DNA of 49,521 nucleotides from Solihabitans fulvus (GCF_008386585.1 NZ_VUOB01000060.1:1-49521), one strand, 5' to 3'; shown: positions 22,145 through 31,462, counted from the first letter of the stretch. The notes: generated by a model from the sequence alone, not told the origin. Numbers and translations: made by a program.

Positions 22145-23479
22145 GTGGCGAACAAGACATCCAGCGGGTTGTGGAGGCACGCGGACTTCCGCAACCTGTG
22201 GGCTGGCCAGACGGCGTCGATGCTCGGCGCGAACATCTCCGAGGTCGCGATCCCGATCATCGCGTCCATCATGCTGTCGGCGTCGCTGTTCCAGATGGGA
22301 CTGCTCGGCGCGGTGGCGTACCTGCCGTACCTGTTCATGAGTCTGTTCGCCGGCGCGTGGCTGGACCGCAAACCCAAGCGGCCCTTCCTGATCGTCGCCG
22401 ACGTCACCAGGGGCGTGCTGCTGCTGCTCATCCCGTTCGCGTGGTGGCAGCACATGCTGACCATCCCGCTGCTGCTGGTGATCACCGTGCTGGTCGGCTT
22501 CTGTAGCGTGGTCTCCGACATCGCCGGCTCGTCGATCCTGCCGAGCCTGGTCGAGCGCACCGAGCTGGTCGACGCCAACAGCAAGCTGGAACTCAGCAGC
22601 TCGGTGTCCAACATCGGCGGCAACGCGATCGGCGGCGCGATCGTGCAGGCGCTCACCGCGCCGTTCGCGATGATGTTCAACGCGGTGCTGTACGTGGTGT
22701 CGGGCCTGTTCACCGCCCTGATCAAGAAGAAGGAGCCGACGCCGGAGGCCACCGACGAGGAGCGGTCGATCTGGCGGGACATCGCGGAGGGCGCGGCGTT
22801 CGTCGTCAACAACGTGACCATCCGGACCCTCACCCTCGCCACGCTGGTCGCCAACTTCTTCGCGATGGCGCTGGAACCGGTGTTCCTGGTGTACATCACC
22901 CGCACCCTGCACCTCGCGCCGTTCTACATCGGCCTCGTGCTGTCCTCCTCCGGTCTCGGCGCGTTCGTCGGCGCCCTCATCGCGGGCCCGCTGAGCAGGC
23001 GGATCCCGCTCGGCAAGCTGCTGGTGCTGACCTCCATCGTCGTCGGCCTCGCCTCGCTGCTGACCCCGCTGGCCACGTTCATGCCCACGCTCATCGCGGT
23101 CATCCTGTTGGTGGCCATGCACATCATCGACGCCGCCGCGATCATCGTCTGCAACATCAACCTGCGCAGCTACCGCACGTCCATCACGCCGGACAACATG
23201 CAGGGCAGGATGACCGCGTCGATCCGGACGGTCGTGATGGGCATGTCGCCGCTCGGCGCCATCTTCGGCGGCCTGCTCGGCGGCTGGGTCGGCATCCAGT
23301 TCGCGCTGATCATCACCGCGCTCGGCATCCTCAGCGCCGCAGGGGTGATCGGCTTCTCGCGGATCCGCAAGGTGGTGCGGCCCGCCGAGTCGCCCGAGCC
23401 CGACGGGCCGAGCGAGGACGACTCCGACGGGTCCACCGAGTCCACCGGATCCACCGAGTCCAACGAGGTCACCGCGTGA
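22145..23479 (+). CDS. MFS exporter
   Basis: A 444-residue major facilitator protein with about 12 hydrophobic segments and the DRKPKR loop after the second pair of helices, of the enterobactin-exporter/MDR type common in peptide clusters. The start is GTG 22145 with AAAGGA upstream. A hydrophilic tail repeats Ser-Thr-Glu motifs (STESTGSTES). It lies between the thioesterase and MbtH and probably exports the product, which may also serve as self-protection. Confidence 0.9.
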   Translation: MANKTSSGLWRHADFRNLWAGQTASMLGANISEVAIPIIASIMLSASLFQMGLLGAVAYLPYLFMSLFAGAWLDRKPKRPFLIVADVTRGVLLLLIPFAWWQHMLTIPLLLVITVLVGFCSVVSDIAGSSILPSLVERTELVDANSKLELSSSVSNIGGNAIGGAIVQALTAPFAMMFNAVLYVVSGLFTALIKKKEPTPEATDEERSIWRDIAEGAAFVVNNVTIRTLTLATLVANFFAMALEPVFLVYITRTLHLAPFYIGLVLSSSGLGAFVGALIAGPLSRRIPLGKLLVLTSIVVGLASLLTPLATFMPTLIAVILLVAMHIIDAAAIIVCNINLRSYRTSITPDNMQGRMTASIRTVVMGMSPLGAIFGGLLGGWVGIQFALIITALGILSAAGVIGFSRIRKVVRPAESPEPDGPSEDDSDGSTESTGSTESNEVTA

Positions 23480-23521
23480 GCGGCCCGGCATCCCGGCAAC
23501 GACGACACGAGGGAGAGTGAC

Positions 23522-23749
23522 ATGTCCACATCGGACGACGACGACACCAGGACCTATGCGGTCGTGCTGAACGACGAGGAGCAGTACTCGATCTGGCCGG
23601 GGGACAAGGACATCCCGGCCGGGTGGCGCGCGGAGGGCACCCGAGGCGCCAAGGCCGACTGCCTCGCCCACATCGACGAGGTGTGGACGGACATGCGACC
23701 GCTGAGCCTGCGCAGGAAGATGGCCGCCGACGCGGAGGCCGCGTCCTGA
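23522..23749 (+). CDS. MbtH-family NRPS accessory protein
   Basis: A 75-residue protein with the family signature: NDEEQYSIWP, a central GW, and WTDMRPLSLRR. MbtH proteins bind A domains and are often needed for their solubility or activity; one copy here probably serves several A domains. GGGAGAG lies upstream of ATG 23522. The stop overlaps the proposed CTG start of the lyase gene. Confidence 0.96.
   Translation: MSTSDDDDTRTYAVVLNDEEQYSIWPGDKDIPAGWRAEGTRGAKADCLAHIDEVWTDMRPLSLRRKMAADAEAAS
23734..23748 (+). promoter_or_regulatory. RBS and CTG start deciding the lyase N-terminus
   Basis: GGAGG (23734-23738) is followed after 7 nt by CTG 23746, which overlaps the mbtH stop as CTGA. No ATG, GTG or TTG exists in this frame between the mbtH stop and GTG 23839, while homology to argininosuccinate lyase starts before that GTG. 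Confidence 0.6.
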
Positions 23750-25272
23750 ACGAGAACGAGCCGTCGACGGCCGACGGAACCGCGCCCCCGCTGAGCGGGC
23801 GGATCGCGGACGGCCCGAGCGAGCTGCTGCGCGAGGAGGTGCTCGACCCCCAGTTCCGGTACGAGGCCGAGCACCTGCTGCCGCGGTATGTCGAGATCGA
23901 GCGGGTGCTCGCCGCCGAGTACCTGCGGCTCGGGCTGATCACGGCGCGGGAGGCCGAGGACCTCGGCGCGGCGTTGGCGTCGGTGGACGCGCACACCATC
24001 GACTCGTGGCGCGAGCAGAACATGTCCGACATCGCGTTCGCGCTGGAACGGTATGTCGAGCAGCGGCTGCCGAGCCCGATCCCGGTCTGGCACGTCGACC
24101 GCAGCAGGAACGACCTCCAGTCCTGTGCGCAGCTGCTGTTCGGCCGCGACGAGCTGGCCGCCACCGCGGACGCGCTGCTGCGGTTCGGTGTCGCGGCCCA
24201 CCGGCGCGCGGGGGAGTCGGCCGACCTCCCGATGCCGGGGTACACGCACTTCCAGGCCGCGCAGATCATCACCCCCGGCTTCTACCTCGCCGCGCTGTCC
24301 GAGCAGGCGCTGCACACCGCGCGGCGAATGCTGGCGACCTACGACGGCATCGACGCCTGCCCGCTGGGAGCCGGCGCGATGGCCGGGCAGGAACTCGCCT
24401 GGGACCGCGCGGAAATGGCTCGGCTGCTGGGTTTTCGACGGGTCCAGCCGCTCGCCCTCACCTCAGTCGCCTCGCGGGGCTGGGTGGCCGAGGTGACCGC
24501 GGAACTCGGCCTGCTCGGTGGCGCGCTGAGCCGGTTCTGCACCGACCTGCTGACCTGGGCCGGCAGCGAGCACGGGTTCGTCGACCTGCCGGACGCGCTG
24601 TCCGGCATCTCCTCCGCCATGCCGCAGAAGAAGAACTTCCCGGTGCTGGAGCGGATTCGCGGCAGGACGGCACATCTGGCCGCATACCATCTCGATGTGC
24701 TGCTCGGGCAGCGCAACACGCCGTACACCAACCTCGTGGAGGTCTCCAAGGAGGCCGGCGCGAACCTGCTGAACGCGTTCACCACCGGCCGGTCCGTGCT
24801 GCGCCTGTTCACGGCGGTGCTCGACGGGCTCGCCTTCCGCGCCGACCGCATGGCGAGGGCGTGCGAGCAGGAGTACTTCGGCGGGTTCAGCCTGGCCAAC
24901 GCGCTCACCCTGGACGAGGGCGTGCCGTGGCGGCGGGCGCAGGTGATCGCCGGCGCCTACATCCTCGCCGCGATCGAGGCCGGCAGGACACCGCGCCAGA
25001 TCGATGCCGAGCTGCTGCGAACGATCGCGGGCGACCACGGCTTCGAGCTGGCCGAACCGGAACGGGCGTTGGCCGAGGCGTTCGACGTGGATCGCGCGCT
25101 GGCCAGGATGTCCTCGTCGGGCTCGGCCCGACCCGACGCGGTGCGCGCCGTGCTCGACGAGCAGGAGCAGGAGTACCGGCGCCTGCGCGAGGAGTGGTCG
25201 GCCCGCGCGACCGCCAGACACGAGGGACCGAAGGCGGTGGACCGCCTGCTGCGGTCGCACCCGGCCGTCTGA
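23746..25272 (+). CDS. Argininosuccinate lyase-like enzyme, probable DABA-forming lyase
   Basis: A 508-residue member of the argininosuccinate lyase/fumarase superfamily. The signature loop is SSAMPQKKN (Ser near 289), and HVDRSRNDLQS plus MPGYTHFQAAQ match the first two conserved regions. These enzymes release fumarate from N-substituted aspartates. There is no arginine biosynthesis gene nearby; instead it stands beside a PLP beta-replacement enzyme and shares the cluster with a threonine kinase. By analogy with 2,3-diaminobutyrate pathways it should cleave an aspartate adduct to 2,3-diaminobutyrate and fumarate. The start is a CTG that overlaps the mbtH stop and has a good RBS. Confidence 0.85.
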   Translation: MNENEPSTADGTAPPLSGRIADGPSELLREEVLDPQFRYEAEHLLPRYVEIERVLAAEYLRLGLITAREAEDLGAALASVDAHTIDSWREQNMSDIAFALERYVEQRLPSPIPVWHVDRSRNDLQSCAQLLFGRDELAATADALLRFGVAAHRRAGESADLPMPGYTHFQAAQIITPGFYLAALSEQALHTARRMLATYDGIDACPLGAGAMAGQELAWDRAEMARLLGFRRVQPLALTSVASRGWVAEVTAELGLLGGALSRFCTDLLTWAGSEHGFVDLPDALSGISSAMPQKKNFPVLERIRGRTAHLAAYHLDVLLGQRNTPYTNLVEVSKEAGANLLNAFTTGRSVLRLFTAVLDGLAFRADRMARACEQEYFGGFSLANALTLDEGVPWRRAQVIAGAYILAAIEAGRTPRQIDAELLRTIAGDHGFELAEPERALAEAFDVDRALARMSSSGSARPDAVRAVLDEQEQEYRRLREEWSARATARHEGPKAVDRLLRSHPAV

Positions 25273-25297
25273 GTCATCACCACACTGGGGGTAGAGG

Positions 25298-27604
25298 GTG
25301 CTTTTCGACAGTGTCCGGGACGTCATCGGGCGGACACCGCTCGTGCGTCTGCGGTTCGACCAGTTCGCGGACGTCGAGGTGTACGCGAAGCTGGAGATGC
25401 AGAACCCGTTCGGCATGAAGGACCGGGTGGCCAGGAACATCATCCTGTCGGCGCGGCGCACCGGGGCTCTCCTGCCCGGCGCGCCGATCGTGGAGAGCTC
25501 CTCGGGGACCATGGCGCTCGGCGTCGCGTTGGTCGGCCGGTCGCTCGGGCACGAGGTGCACATCGTCACCGACCCCAGGATCGACCGGATCACCATGGCC
25601 AAGCTGCGGGCGCTCGGCTGCGACGTGCACGTGGTGCAAGCCATGTCCAGCCACGGCTGGCAGAGCGCCCGCATCGAGCGCCTCGAACAGCTGATGGCCG
25701 ACCTGCCCGGCGCGTTCTGGCCGCAGCAGTACCGCAACCCGGACAACCCCGGGGCCTATCGCGACCTGGCCAGAGAGATCCTCGACGATCTCGACCGGAT
25801 CGACGTGCTGGTCGGCTCCGTCGGCAGCGGCGGCTCCCTGTGCGGCTCATCGCGGGCGCTGCGTGAGTCGCTCCCTGGACTGCGGGTGGTCGGCGTCGAC
25901 TGCGTCGGCAGCGCCCTGTTCGACCAGCCCGACGTGCCGCGCCGGTTGCAGAGCGGGCTCGGCAACAGTCTGCTGCCGCAGAACCTGGACCGCAGGCTCA
26001 TCGACGAGGTGCACTGGCTCAACGACCACGAGGCGTTCGCCGCGACCAGGGATCTCGCGCGCGAGCAGCAGATCTTCGCGGGCAACACCGCGGGCTCGGT
26101 GTACCGCGTGCTCGGCGACCTCGCCGCCCGCGCCGCGCCCGGCGACCGCGTCGTGGGGATCTTCCCCGACCGGGGAGACCGGTACACCGACACCGTGTAC
26201 GGCGACGACCACTGGGCGGAGCACGATCTCGCCGCGATGGCCACGGCGGCGACACCGGAGCCCGTCGCCTACGGCACGGTGGTGTCCACGTGGTCCCGCG
26301 CGGAGATTACCGGCCGCGCAGTGGACCAGGCACACCTGCTGTTCGTCGAGTCGAACACCTCGGGAACCGGGATGCTCGCGCTGCGCACGGCGCGGGAACT
26401 GGGCCTGCGCCCGGTGTTGGCCACCAGCAAGCCGGAGCGGTACGCGGGCCTGGCCGAGATGGACTGCGAACTGTTGTTGTGCGACACCAACTCCATCGCG
26501 GCGCTGCGGGCGGCGATCCAACTGCGGTTCCGGCGGGAGGAGCTGGCCGGCGTCACCACGACCAGCGAGTTCTACGTGCCGATCGTCGCCGACCTGGCCG
26601 AATGGCTCGGGCTGCCGGGAAACCCGGTCGAGGCGACGGCGACCTGCCGCGACAAGTCGGCCCTGCGCGTCCGGCTGCGCGAGGCGGGTGTCCGGCAGCC
26701 GAGGTTCGCCTCGGTGACCGACTCCGCCGACCTGGCCGCCGCGGTCGAGGAGGTCGGCCTGCCCTGCGTGGTCAAGCCCGCCGACGACTCCGGCTCGAAT
26801 GACGTGCTGCTCTGCCACACCGTCGCGCAGGCCGCCGAACAGGCGGCGCGGATCCTCGCGGTGCTGGTCAACGTGCGCGGCCTGCCGACGGCCGGGACCG
26901 TGCTGGTCGAGGAGTACCTGGAGGGCCCCGAGTTCAGCGTGGAGATGTTCTCGGCAGCGGGCGCGGCGCACTGCGTCGGCATCACGGCGAAGTCCGTCAC
27001 CGGCAGCCCGTACTTCGTGGAGAGCCGGCACGTCTTCCCTGCCCCGCTCCCACCGGAGACAGCCGAGCAGATCGAGCACGTCGTGCGGCTGGCGCTCGAC
27101 GCGACCGGGGTGCGGCTCGGCGCGACGCACACCGAAGTGCGGCTCACCGACGCAGGCCCGGCCATCATCGAGATCAACCCCCGGCTGGCCGGCGGGATGA
27201 TCCCCGAACTGGTCAGGCACGCCACCGGGATCGACCTGCTGGCGCAACAGCTTCGGGTCGCCGCAGGGCTGCCGGCCAGGCTCGTCCGGGAGCACGCGCG
27301 GCACGCTGGCATCCAGTTCCTGCTCGCCGATCGGCCCGGCGTGCTGCGCCGGGTCGACGGGGTGCCGGCCGCCGAGTCGGTCCCCGGGGTGGAACGGGTC
27401 GCCGTCACCGGTCGACCCGGCGCGCAGGTGCGGCCGGCCCGCAACGCATACGACCGGCTCGGCCACGTCATCGCGGGGCACCCCGAGGCCGGCGCGGTCG
27501 AGCGGACCCTCGACCTGGCCGTCGGCGAGATCCACCTGGTCGTCGAGGACGCGGCCACCGAGACACGGCGTCAGGAACAGGCAGTGGAAGGGCGGGCACG
27601 GTGA
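25298..27604 (+). CDS. Cysteine synthase-like PLP enzyme fused to ATP-grasp ligase
   Basis: A 768-residue two-domain protein. Residues 1 to about 320 are a fold-type II PLP enzyme: Lys41 in NPFGMKDR, a SSSGTMALG loop, phosphate-binding GSVGSGGS, and PDRGDRY. Residues about 345-760 form an ATP-grasp domain: VVKPADDSGSNDV, LVEEYLEGPEFSVEM and EVRLTDAGPAIIEINPRLAGG. The first half should replace the phosphate of O-phosphothreonine with an amine donor (Asp), giving the substrate of the preceding lyase. The second half resembles BacD-like carboxylate-amine ligases, which make dipeptides or amides. The start is GTG 25298; it overlaps the aldolase gene (GTGA). What the ligase half joins is unknown. 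Confidence 0.88.
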   Translation: MLFDSVRDVIGRTPLVRLRFDQFADVEVYAKLEMQNPFGMKDRVARNIILSARRTGALLPGAPIVESSSGTMALGVALVGRSLGHEVHIVTDPRIDRITMAKLRALGCDVHVVQAMSSHGWQSARIERLEQLMADLPGAFWPQQYRNPDNPGAYRDLAREILDDLDRIDVLVGSVGSGGSLCGSSRALRESLPGLRVVGVDCVGSALFDQPDVPRRLQSGLGNSLLPQNLDRRLIDEVHWLNDHEAFAATRDLAREQQIFAGNTAGSVYRVLGDLAARAAPGDRVVGIFPDRGDRYTDTVYGDDHWAEHDLAAMATAATPEPVAYGTVVSTWSRAEITGRAVDQAHLLFVESNTSGTGMLALRTARELGLRPVLATSKPERYAGLAEMDCELLLCDTNSIAALRAAIQLRFRREELAGVTTTSEFYVPIVADLAEWLGLPGNPVEATATCRDKSALRVRLREAGVRQPRFASVTDSADLAAAVEEVGLPCVVKPADDSGSNDVLLCHTVAQAAEQAARILAVLVNVRGLPTAGTVLVEEYLEGPEFSVEMFSAAGAAHCVGITAKSVTGSPYFVESRHVFPAPLPPETAEQIEHVVRLALDATGVRLGATHTEVRLTDAGPAIIEINPRLAGGMIPELVRHATGIDLLAQQLRVAAGLPARLVREHARHAGIQFLLADRPGVLRRVDGVPAAESVPGVERVAVTGRPGAQVRPARNAYDRLGHVIAGHPEAGAVERTLDLAVGEIHLVVEDAATETRRQEQAVEGRAR

Positions 27605-28644
27605 TCGAGCTCAGGAGCGACACGTTCACGTTGCCGACATCGGCGATGCTGCGCGCGATGGGCGAGGCCCCGCTCGGCGACGACGTGTACGGGGAGGACC
27701 CGACCGTCCGCGAGCTGGAGGAACGGGCCGCGCACGTGCTCGGGAAGGAAGCGGCCTGCCTGCTGCCGAGCGGGACCATGGCGAACCTGGCGTCCATCTT
27801 GGTGCACTGCCCGAGAGGCTCGAAGGCGCTCGTCGGTGCGGAGAGCGACATCTACGTCTACGAGGCGGCCGGCGCGTCGGTCTGCGGCGGTGTCGCCTAC
27901 GAGCCGCTGCCCAACCAGCCCGACGGCACGATCGAGCTGGCCGACCTGCGTCGTGGTTTCCCGGACGACCCGGACGACCCGCAGTTCGCCCTTCCGGCGC
28001 TGATCTGCCTGGAGAACACGCAGAACCGTTGCGGTGGCGCGGTTCTGCCGTTCCACTACCTGGCCGAGGTGCGGCGGTTCGCCGACGAGCGCGGCGTCCC
28101 GGTGCATCTGGACGGCGCGCGGCTGTTCAACGCGGCCGTCGCGCTTGGGGTGCCGGCCAGCGAGATCGCGCGGTACGCGGACTCGGTTCAGTTCTGTCTG
28201 TCCAAGGGTTTGTCCGCGCCGATCGGCTCGATCGCCGCGGGCACCCGGGACTTCGTCACCTCGGTCCGCCGCGTCCGCAAGATGCTCGGCGGCGGGATGC
28301 GACAGGCCGGCGTCATCGCGGCCGCCGGGATCGTCGCACTCGGCGAGGTGGACCGGCTCGCGGAGGACCATGCCAACGCGCGGCTGCTCGCGGACGGGCT
28401 CGCGGACGTTCCCGGCATCGAGATCGACCCGAGCTCGGTGCGGACGAACATCCTGATGTTCCGGGTGAAGGACCCCCGGTTCACCTGGCAGTCCTTTGTG
28501 GACAGTACTCGAGTGCGCGGTCTGTCGATCGCGGAGCTCGGCCACGGCAGGCTGCGCGCGGTCACCCATGCCGGGGTGAGCGCGGCGGACGTCACCAAGG
28601 CGGTGGAGATCGTCCGGGCGACGCTCGCGACGGGACCAGCGTGA
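27601..28644 (+). CDS. Low-specificity threonine aldolase family PLP enzyme
   Basis: A 347-residue fold-type I PLP enzyme of the beta-eliminating lyase/threonine aldolase family. ELRSDTFTLPT at the N-terminus is the family hallmark, HLDGARLFNA carries the cofactor Asp, and Lys202 in CLSKGLSAPIGS is the Schiff-base lysine. It joins or splits glycine and aldehydes to beta-hydroxy-amino acids. The GTG start overlaps the upstream stop and the gene overlaps the next A domain in the same way. It could supply threonine or allo-threonine for the kinase, or build another beta-hydroxy-amino acid. Confidence 0.9.
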   Translation: MIELRSDTFTLPTSAMLRAMGEAPLGDDVYGEDPTVRELEERAAHVLGKEAACLLPSGTMANLASILVHCPRGSKALVGAESDIYVYEAAGASVCGGVAYEPLPNQPDGTIELADLRRGFPDDPDDPQFALPALICLENTQNRCGGAVLPFHYLAEVRRFADERGVPVHLDGARLFNAAVALGVPASEIARYADSVQFCLSKGLSAPIGSIAAGTRDFVTSVRRVRKMLGGGMRQAGVIAAAGIVALGEVDRLAEDHANARLLADGLADVPGIEIDPSSVRTNILMFRVKDPRFTWQSFVDSTRVRGLSIAELGHGRLRAVTHAGVSAADVTKAVEIVRATLATGPA

Positions 28645-30176
28645 CGACGGGGTCGGCCGCCACGGTGCTGGACCTGTTCGCGGAGCAGGTCCAGCGGACC
28701 CCGGAAGCGGTGGCGGTGGTGTCCGGCGGCGCCGAACTGAGCTATCGGGATCTGGACACCAGGGTGACCCGGCTGGCGCGGCACCTGATCGGCCTGGGGT
28801 TGGGGCCGGAGGACGTGGTGGCGCTCGCGGTGCCCCGGTCGGCGACGATGATCGTCGCCCTACTCGCGGTGCTGCGGGCCGGCGCGGCCTACCTGCCGGT
28901 CGACACCGGGTATCCGGCGGACCGGATCGGGTTCATGCTGGCCGACTCCGGGCCGGCGCTGCTGCTCACGGTCGACGAGGCGACCGAGGCGCTACCCGAG
29001 TCCGGCGTCCCGACGCTGGCGCTGGATCGGCCGGACACGGCGGCGCTGCTGGACCGCGTTCCCGGCGCGGGCTTCTCCGCCGAGGAGCGGGTCCGCCCGC
29101 TGCACCCCGAGCACCCGGCGTACGTCATCTACACGTCCGGTTCGACGGGACGCCCCAAGGGCGTGGTCGTCCGGCACAGTTCGCTGCTCCACTACCTCGC
29201 CTGGACCGTGCGGTATCCCGGGTGCCGGGGCGTGACCCTGCTGCATTCGCCGATCTCGGTGGACCTCACCGTCACGTCGGTGTACACGCCGCTGATCGTG
29301 GGCGGCCGGATTCACCTCGCGACGGTCGGCGGCACGGGCTCGACCGGTCGAGCCGAACTGCGGCGGACACCGTGCACGTTCCTCAAGGCGACACCGAGCT
29401 ACCTGCCGCTGCTGGAGATCCTGCCAGCGGAGTTCTCGCCGACCAGCGAACTGCTGTTGGGCGGGGAGGGCTTGCAGGGCGAGGCGTTGGCGCAGTGGCG
29501 GCGCCGGCATCCTGGGGTGACGGTGGTGAACGAGTACGGGCCGACCGAGGCGACCGTCGGCTGCGTGGAGTACCGGATCGAGCCGGGCGTCCCGGTGCCG
29601 AGCGGGCCGGTGCCCATCGGTCGGCCGATCCACGACACCGAGGTGTACGTCCTGGACGACCGGCTTCGTCCCGTGCCGGGACCGGAGGAGGCGGGAGAGC
29701 TGTACCTCGCCGGCGCCGGCCTGGCCAGGGGCTACCTGCGGCGGCCGGGTCTGACCGCGGACCGGTTCCTGCCGTGCCCGTTCGGCCGGCCGGGCGAGCG
29801 GATGTACCGGACCGGCGACCTGGTGCGCTGGTCCTCCGACGGACAGCTGGTCTATCTCGGCCGGATCGACGAGCAGGTCAAGATCCGCGGGTACCGCGTG
29901 GAGCTCGGCGAGGTTGCCGCGGTGCTTGCGGACAGTCAGGACGTGGCCCAGGCGGTGGTGGTGGCGCGCACCGACGCGTCGGGCGGCGGGAGCCGCCTGG
30001 TCGGGTACGTCGTGGCGGCCAGGGGGCGCACGGTGTCGCCGGAGGCGGAGCGGGCGCGGGCGGCCGGTGTGCTGCCGGACTTCATGGTGCCATCGGCCAT
30101 CGTGGTGCTCGCGGAAATGCCGTTGGCGGCGAGTGGGAAGGTCGACCGGCAGGCGTTGCCGGCACCGGTGGGGTGA
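28641..30176 (+). CDS. Free-standing adenylation domain, asparagine-type code
   Basis: A 511-residue A domain without T. TSGSTGRPKGVV, NEYGPTEATV, YRTGDLVRW, IRGYRVELGEV and ASGKVDRQAL (A10 Lys) are intact. By-eye code residues D-L-T-K-L-G-E-V-G match the well-known asparagine code DLTKLGEVGK. It should charge an A-less carrier (T1 of either synthetase, or the lone carrier protein) with Asn. It is the last gene of the main operon; the GTG start overlaps the aldolase stop, and 116 bp separate it from the next operon. Confidence 0.92.
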   Translation: MTTGSAATVLDLFAEQVQRTPEAVAVVSGGAELSYRDLDTRVTRLARHLIGLGLGPEDVVALAVPRSATMIVALLAVLRAGAAYLPVDTGYPADRIGFMLADSGPALLLTVDEATEALPESGVPTLALDRPDTAALLDRVPGAGFSAEERVRPLHPEHPAYVIYTSGSTGRPKGVVVRHSSLLHYLAWTVRYPGCRGVTLLHSPISVDLTVTSVYTPLIVGGRIHLATVGGTGSTGRAELRRTPCTFLKATPSYLPLLEILPAEFSPTSELLLGGEGLQGEALAQWRRRHPGVTVVNEYGPTEATVGCVEYRIEPGVPVPSGPVPIGRPIHDTEVYVLDDRLRPVPGPEEAGELYLAGAGLARGYLRRPGLTADRFLPCPFGRPGERMYRTGDLVRWSSDGQLVYLGRIDEQVKIRGYRVELGEVAAVLADSQDVAQAVVVARTDASGGGSRLVGYVVAARGRTVSPEAERARAAGVLPDFMVPSAIVVLAEMPLAASGKVDRQALPAPVG

Positions 30177-30292
30177 CGGGGAACGGGCGGGTGTGTCGCG
30201 TCCCAGTGACTGGAATTCCGGCAGGCGCCACGCGATGATCGGGGACAATTCGGGCTGGTGTTCGTGACGGTCGGGGAACGGGGAGTCGCACG

Positions 30293-31462
30293 ATGAGCCC
30301 AGGGCTGGACTGGCTGGCTGCGGCCGAGGAGCTGGCGGACAAGCTCCGCGCCGACGCCTCGGCGCGGGACCGGGCCGCGCAGCCGCCGACGCAGGAGGTC
30401 GACTGGCTGCGCCAGTCCGGCCTGTTGGCGTTGCCGGCCTGGGCCGGTGTCGACGAGTGGGTCACGGCCAACTCGATCACCAGGATCGTCGCCTCGGCGG
30501 ACGCCTCGGTTGGCCACTTGCTCGGCTACCACTACCTCCAGCTGTGGCGGACCGGGCTGTTCGACCGGCCCGAGCTCGCCGACCGCCTGCGCCGGGACAC
30601 CGTCGAGCACGGCTGGTTCTGGGCCGGAGTGAGTAACCCGCTCGACGCGGCGCTGCGCCTCACCCCGACCGGCGACGGCTTCCTGGTCGACGGGCGCAAG
30701 ACCTTCGCCACCGGGGCCAGCGTTGCCGACCGGCTGGTGGTCAGCGGCACCAGGATCGACGACGGCGAGAAGCTCACTTTCGTCGTCGACGCGGCCACCC
30801 CCGGCATCACCTACCTCAACGACTGGGACAACCTGGGCCAGCGGCTGACCGCCAGCGGGGGAGTGGTGTTCGAGAGCGTGCCGGTGGCCGCCGCCGACGT
30901 CCTCGGCGACCAGCCCGAGAGCCTCGACGACCCGCGCACGCTGCGGCTTTCCCTTGCCGCACTGGGCTTCCAGCTGGCGCTCGCGCAGATCTACGTCGGC
31001 ACCGCCGAGGGCGCGCTCGCCGAGGCCGCCGAGTTCACCAGGCGGCGGGGCAGGGCCTGGTTCCTCAGCGGCGTCGAGCGCGCCGTCGAGGACCCCTACA
31101 TCCTGGCGGGCTACGGCGAACTGGTGAGCACCACCGAGGCCGCGAAGCTCGTCGCCGACCAGGCCGCGCTCGGGCTGCACGCGGCCTTCGCCGCCGGGTC
31201 CGACCTCACCGAGCAGCAGCGCGGCCAGGCCGCCGTCACAGTCTCGGCGGCCAAGGTCGTCGCCACCAGGGTGGTCAACGAGACCACCTCGAAGATCTTC
31301 GAGTTCATCGGCGCGCGGGCCACCGCCAACGAGTTCGGCTTCGACCGCTTCTGGCGCAACGCCCGCACGCTCACCCTGCACGATCCGGTGGTGTACAAGG
31401 CGCGCGAGGTCGGCGAGTACTTCCTGACCGGGGTGAGGCCCCAGATCACGGGGTACAGCTGA
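30293..31462 (+). CDS. DszC/SfnB-like flavin-dependent monooxygenase (acyl-CoA dehydrogenase fold)
   Basis: A 389-residue protein of the acyl-CoA dehydrogenase fold. The C-terminal FWRNARTLTLHDPVVYKAREVGEYFLTG segment (residues at about 355-382) is characteristic of the DszC/SfnB group, reduced-flavin monooxygenases that oxidise sulfur compounds; nitrogen-oxidising relatives also exist. GGGGAG precedes ATG 30293. It overlaps MtnA by ATGA and so belongs to the methionine salvage operon. A sulfur-containing substrate, such as a methylthio compound, is an attractive inference; amine oxidation of a peptide precursor is the alternative. Confidence 0.75.
   Translation: MSPGLDWLAAAEELADKLRADASARDRAAQPPTQEVDWLRQSGLLALPAWAGVDEWVTANSITRIVASADASVGHLLGYHYLQLWRTGLFDRPELADRLRRDTVEHGWFWAGVSNPLDAALRLTPTGDGFLVDGRKTFATGASVADRLVVSGTRIDDGEKLTFVVDAATPGITYLNDWDNLGQRLTASGGVVFESVPVAAADVLGDQPESLDDPRTLRLSLAALGFQLALAQIYVGTAEGALAEAAEFTRRRGRAWFLSGVERAVEDPYILAGYGELVSTTEAAKLVADQAALGLHAAFAAGSDLTEQQRGQAAVTVSAAKVVATRVVNETTSKIFEFIGARATANEFGFDRFWRNARTLTLHDPVVYKAREVGEYFLTGVRPQITGYS

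Noticed and set aside
23746..25272. A true arginine biosynthesis gene (argH)
   Set aside because: No other arg gene is nearby and it lies between mbtH and a PLP beta-replacement enzyme inside the NRPS operon.
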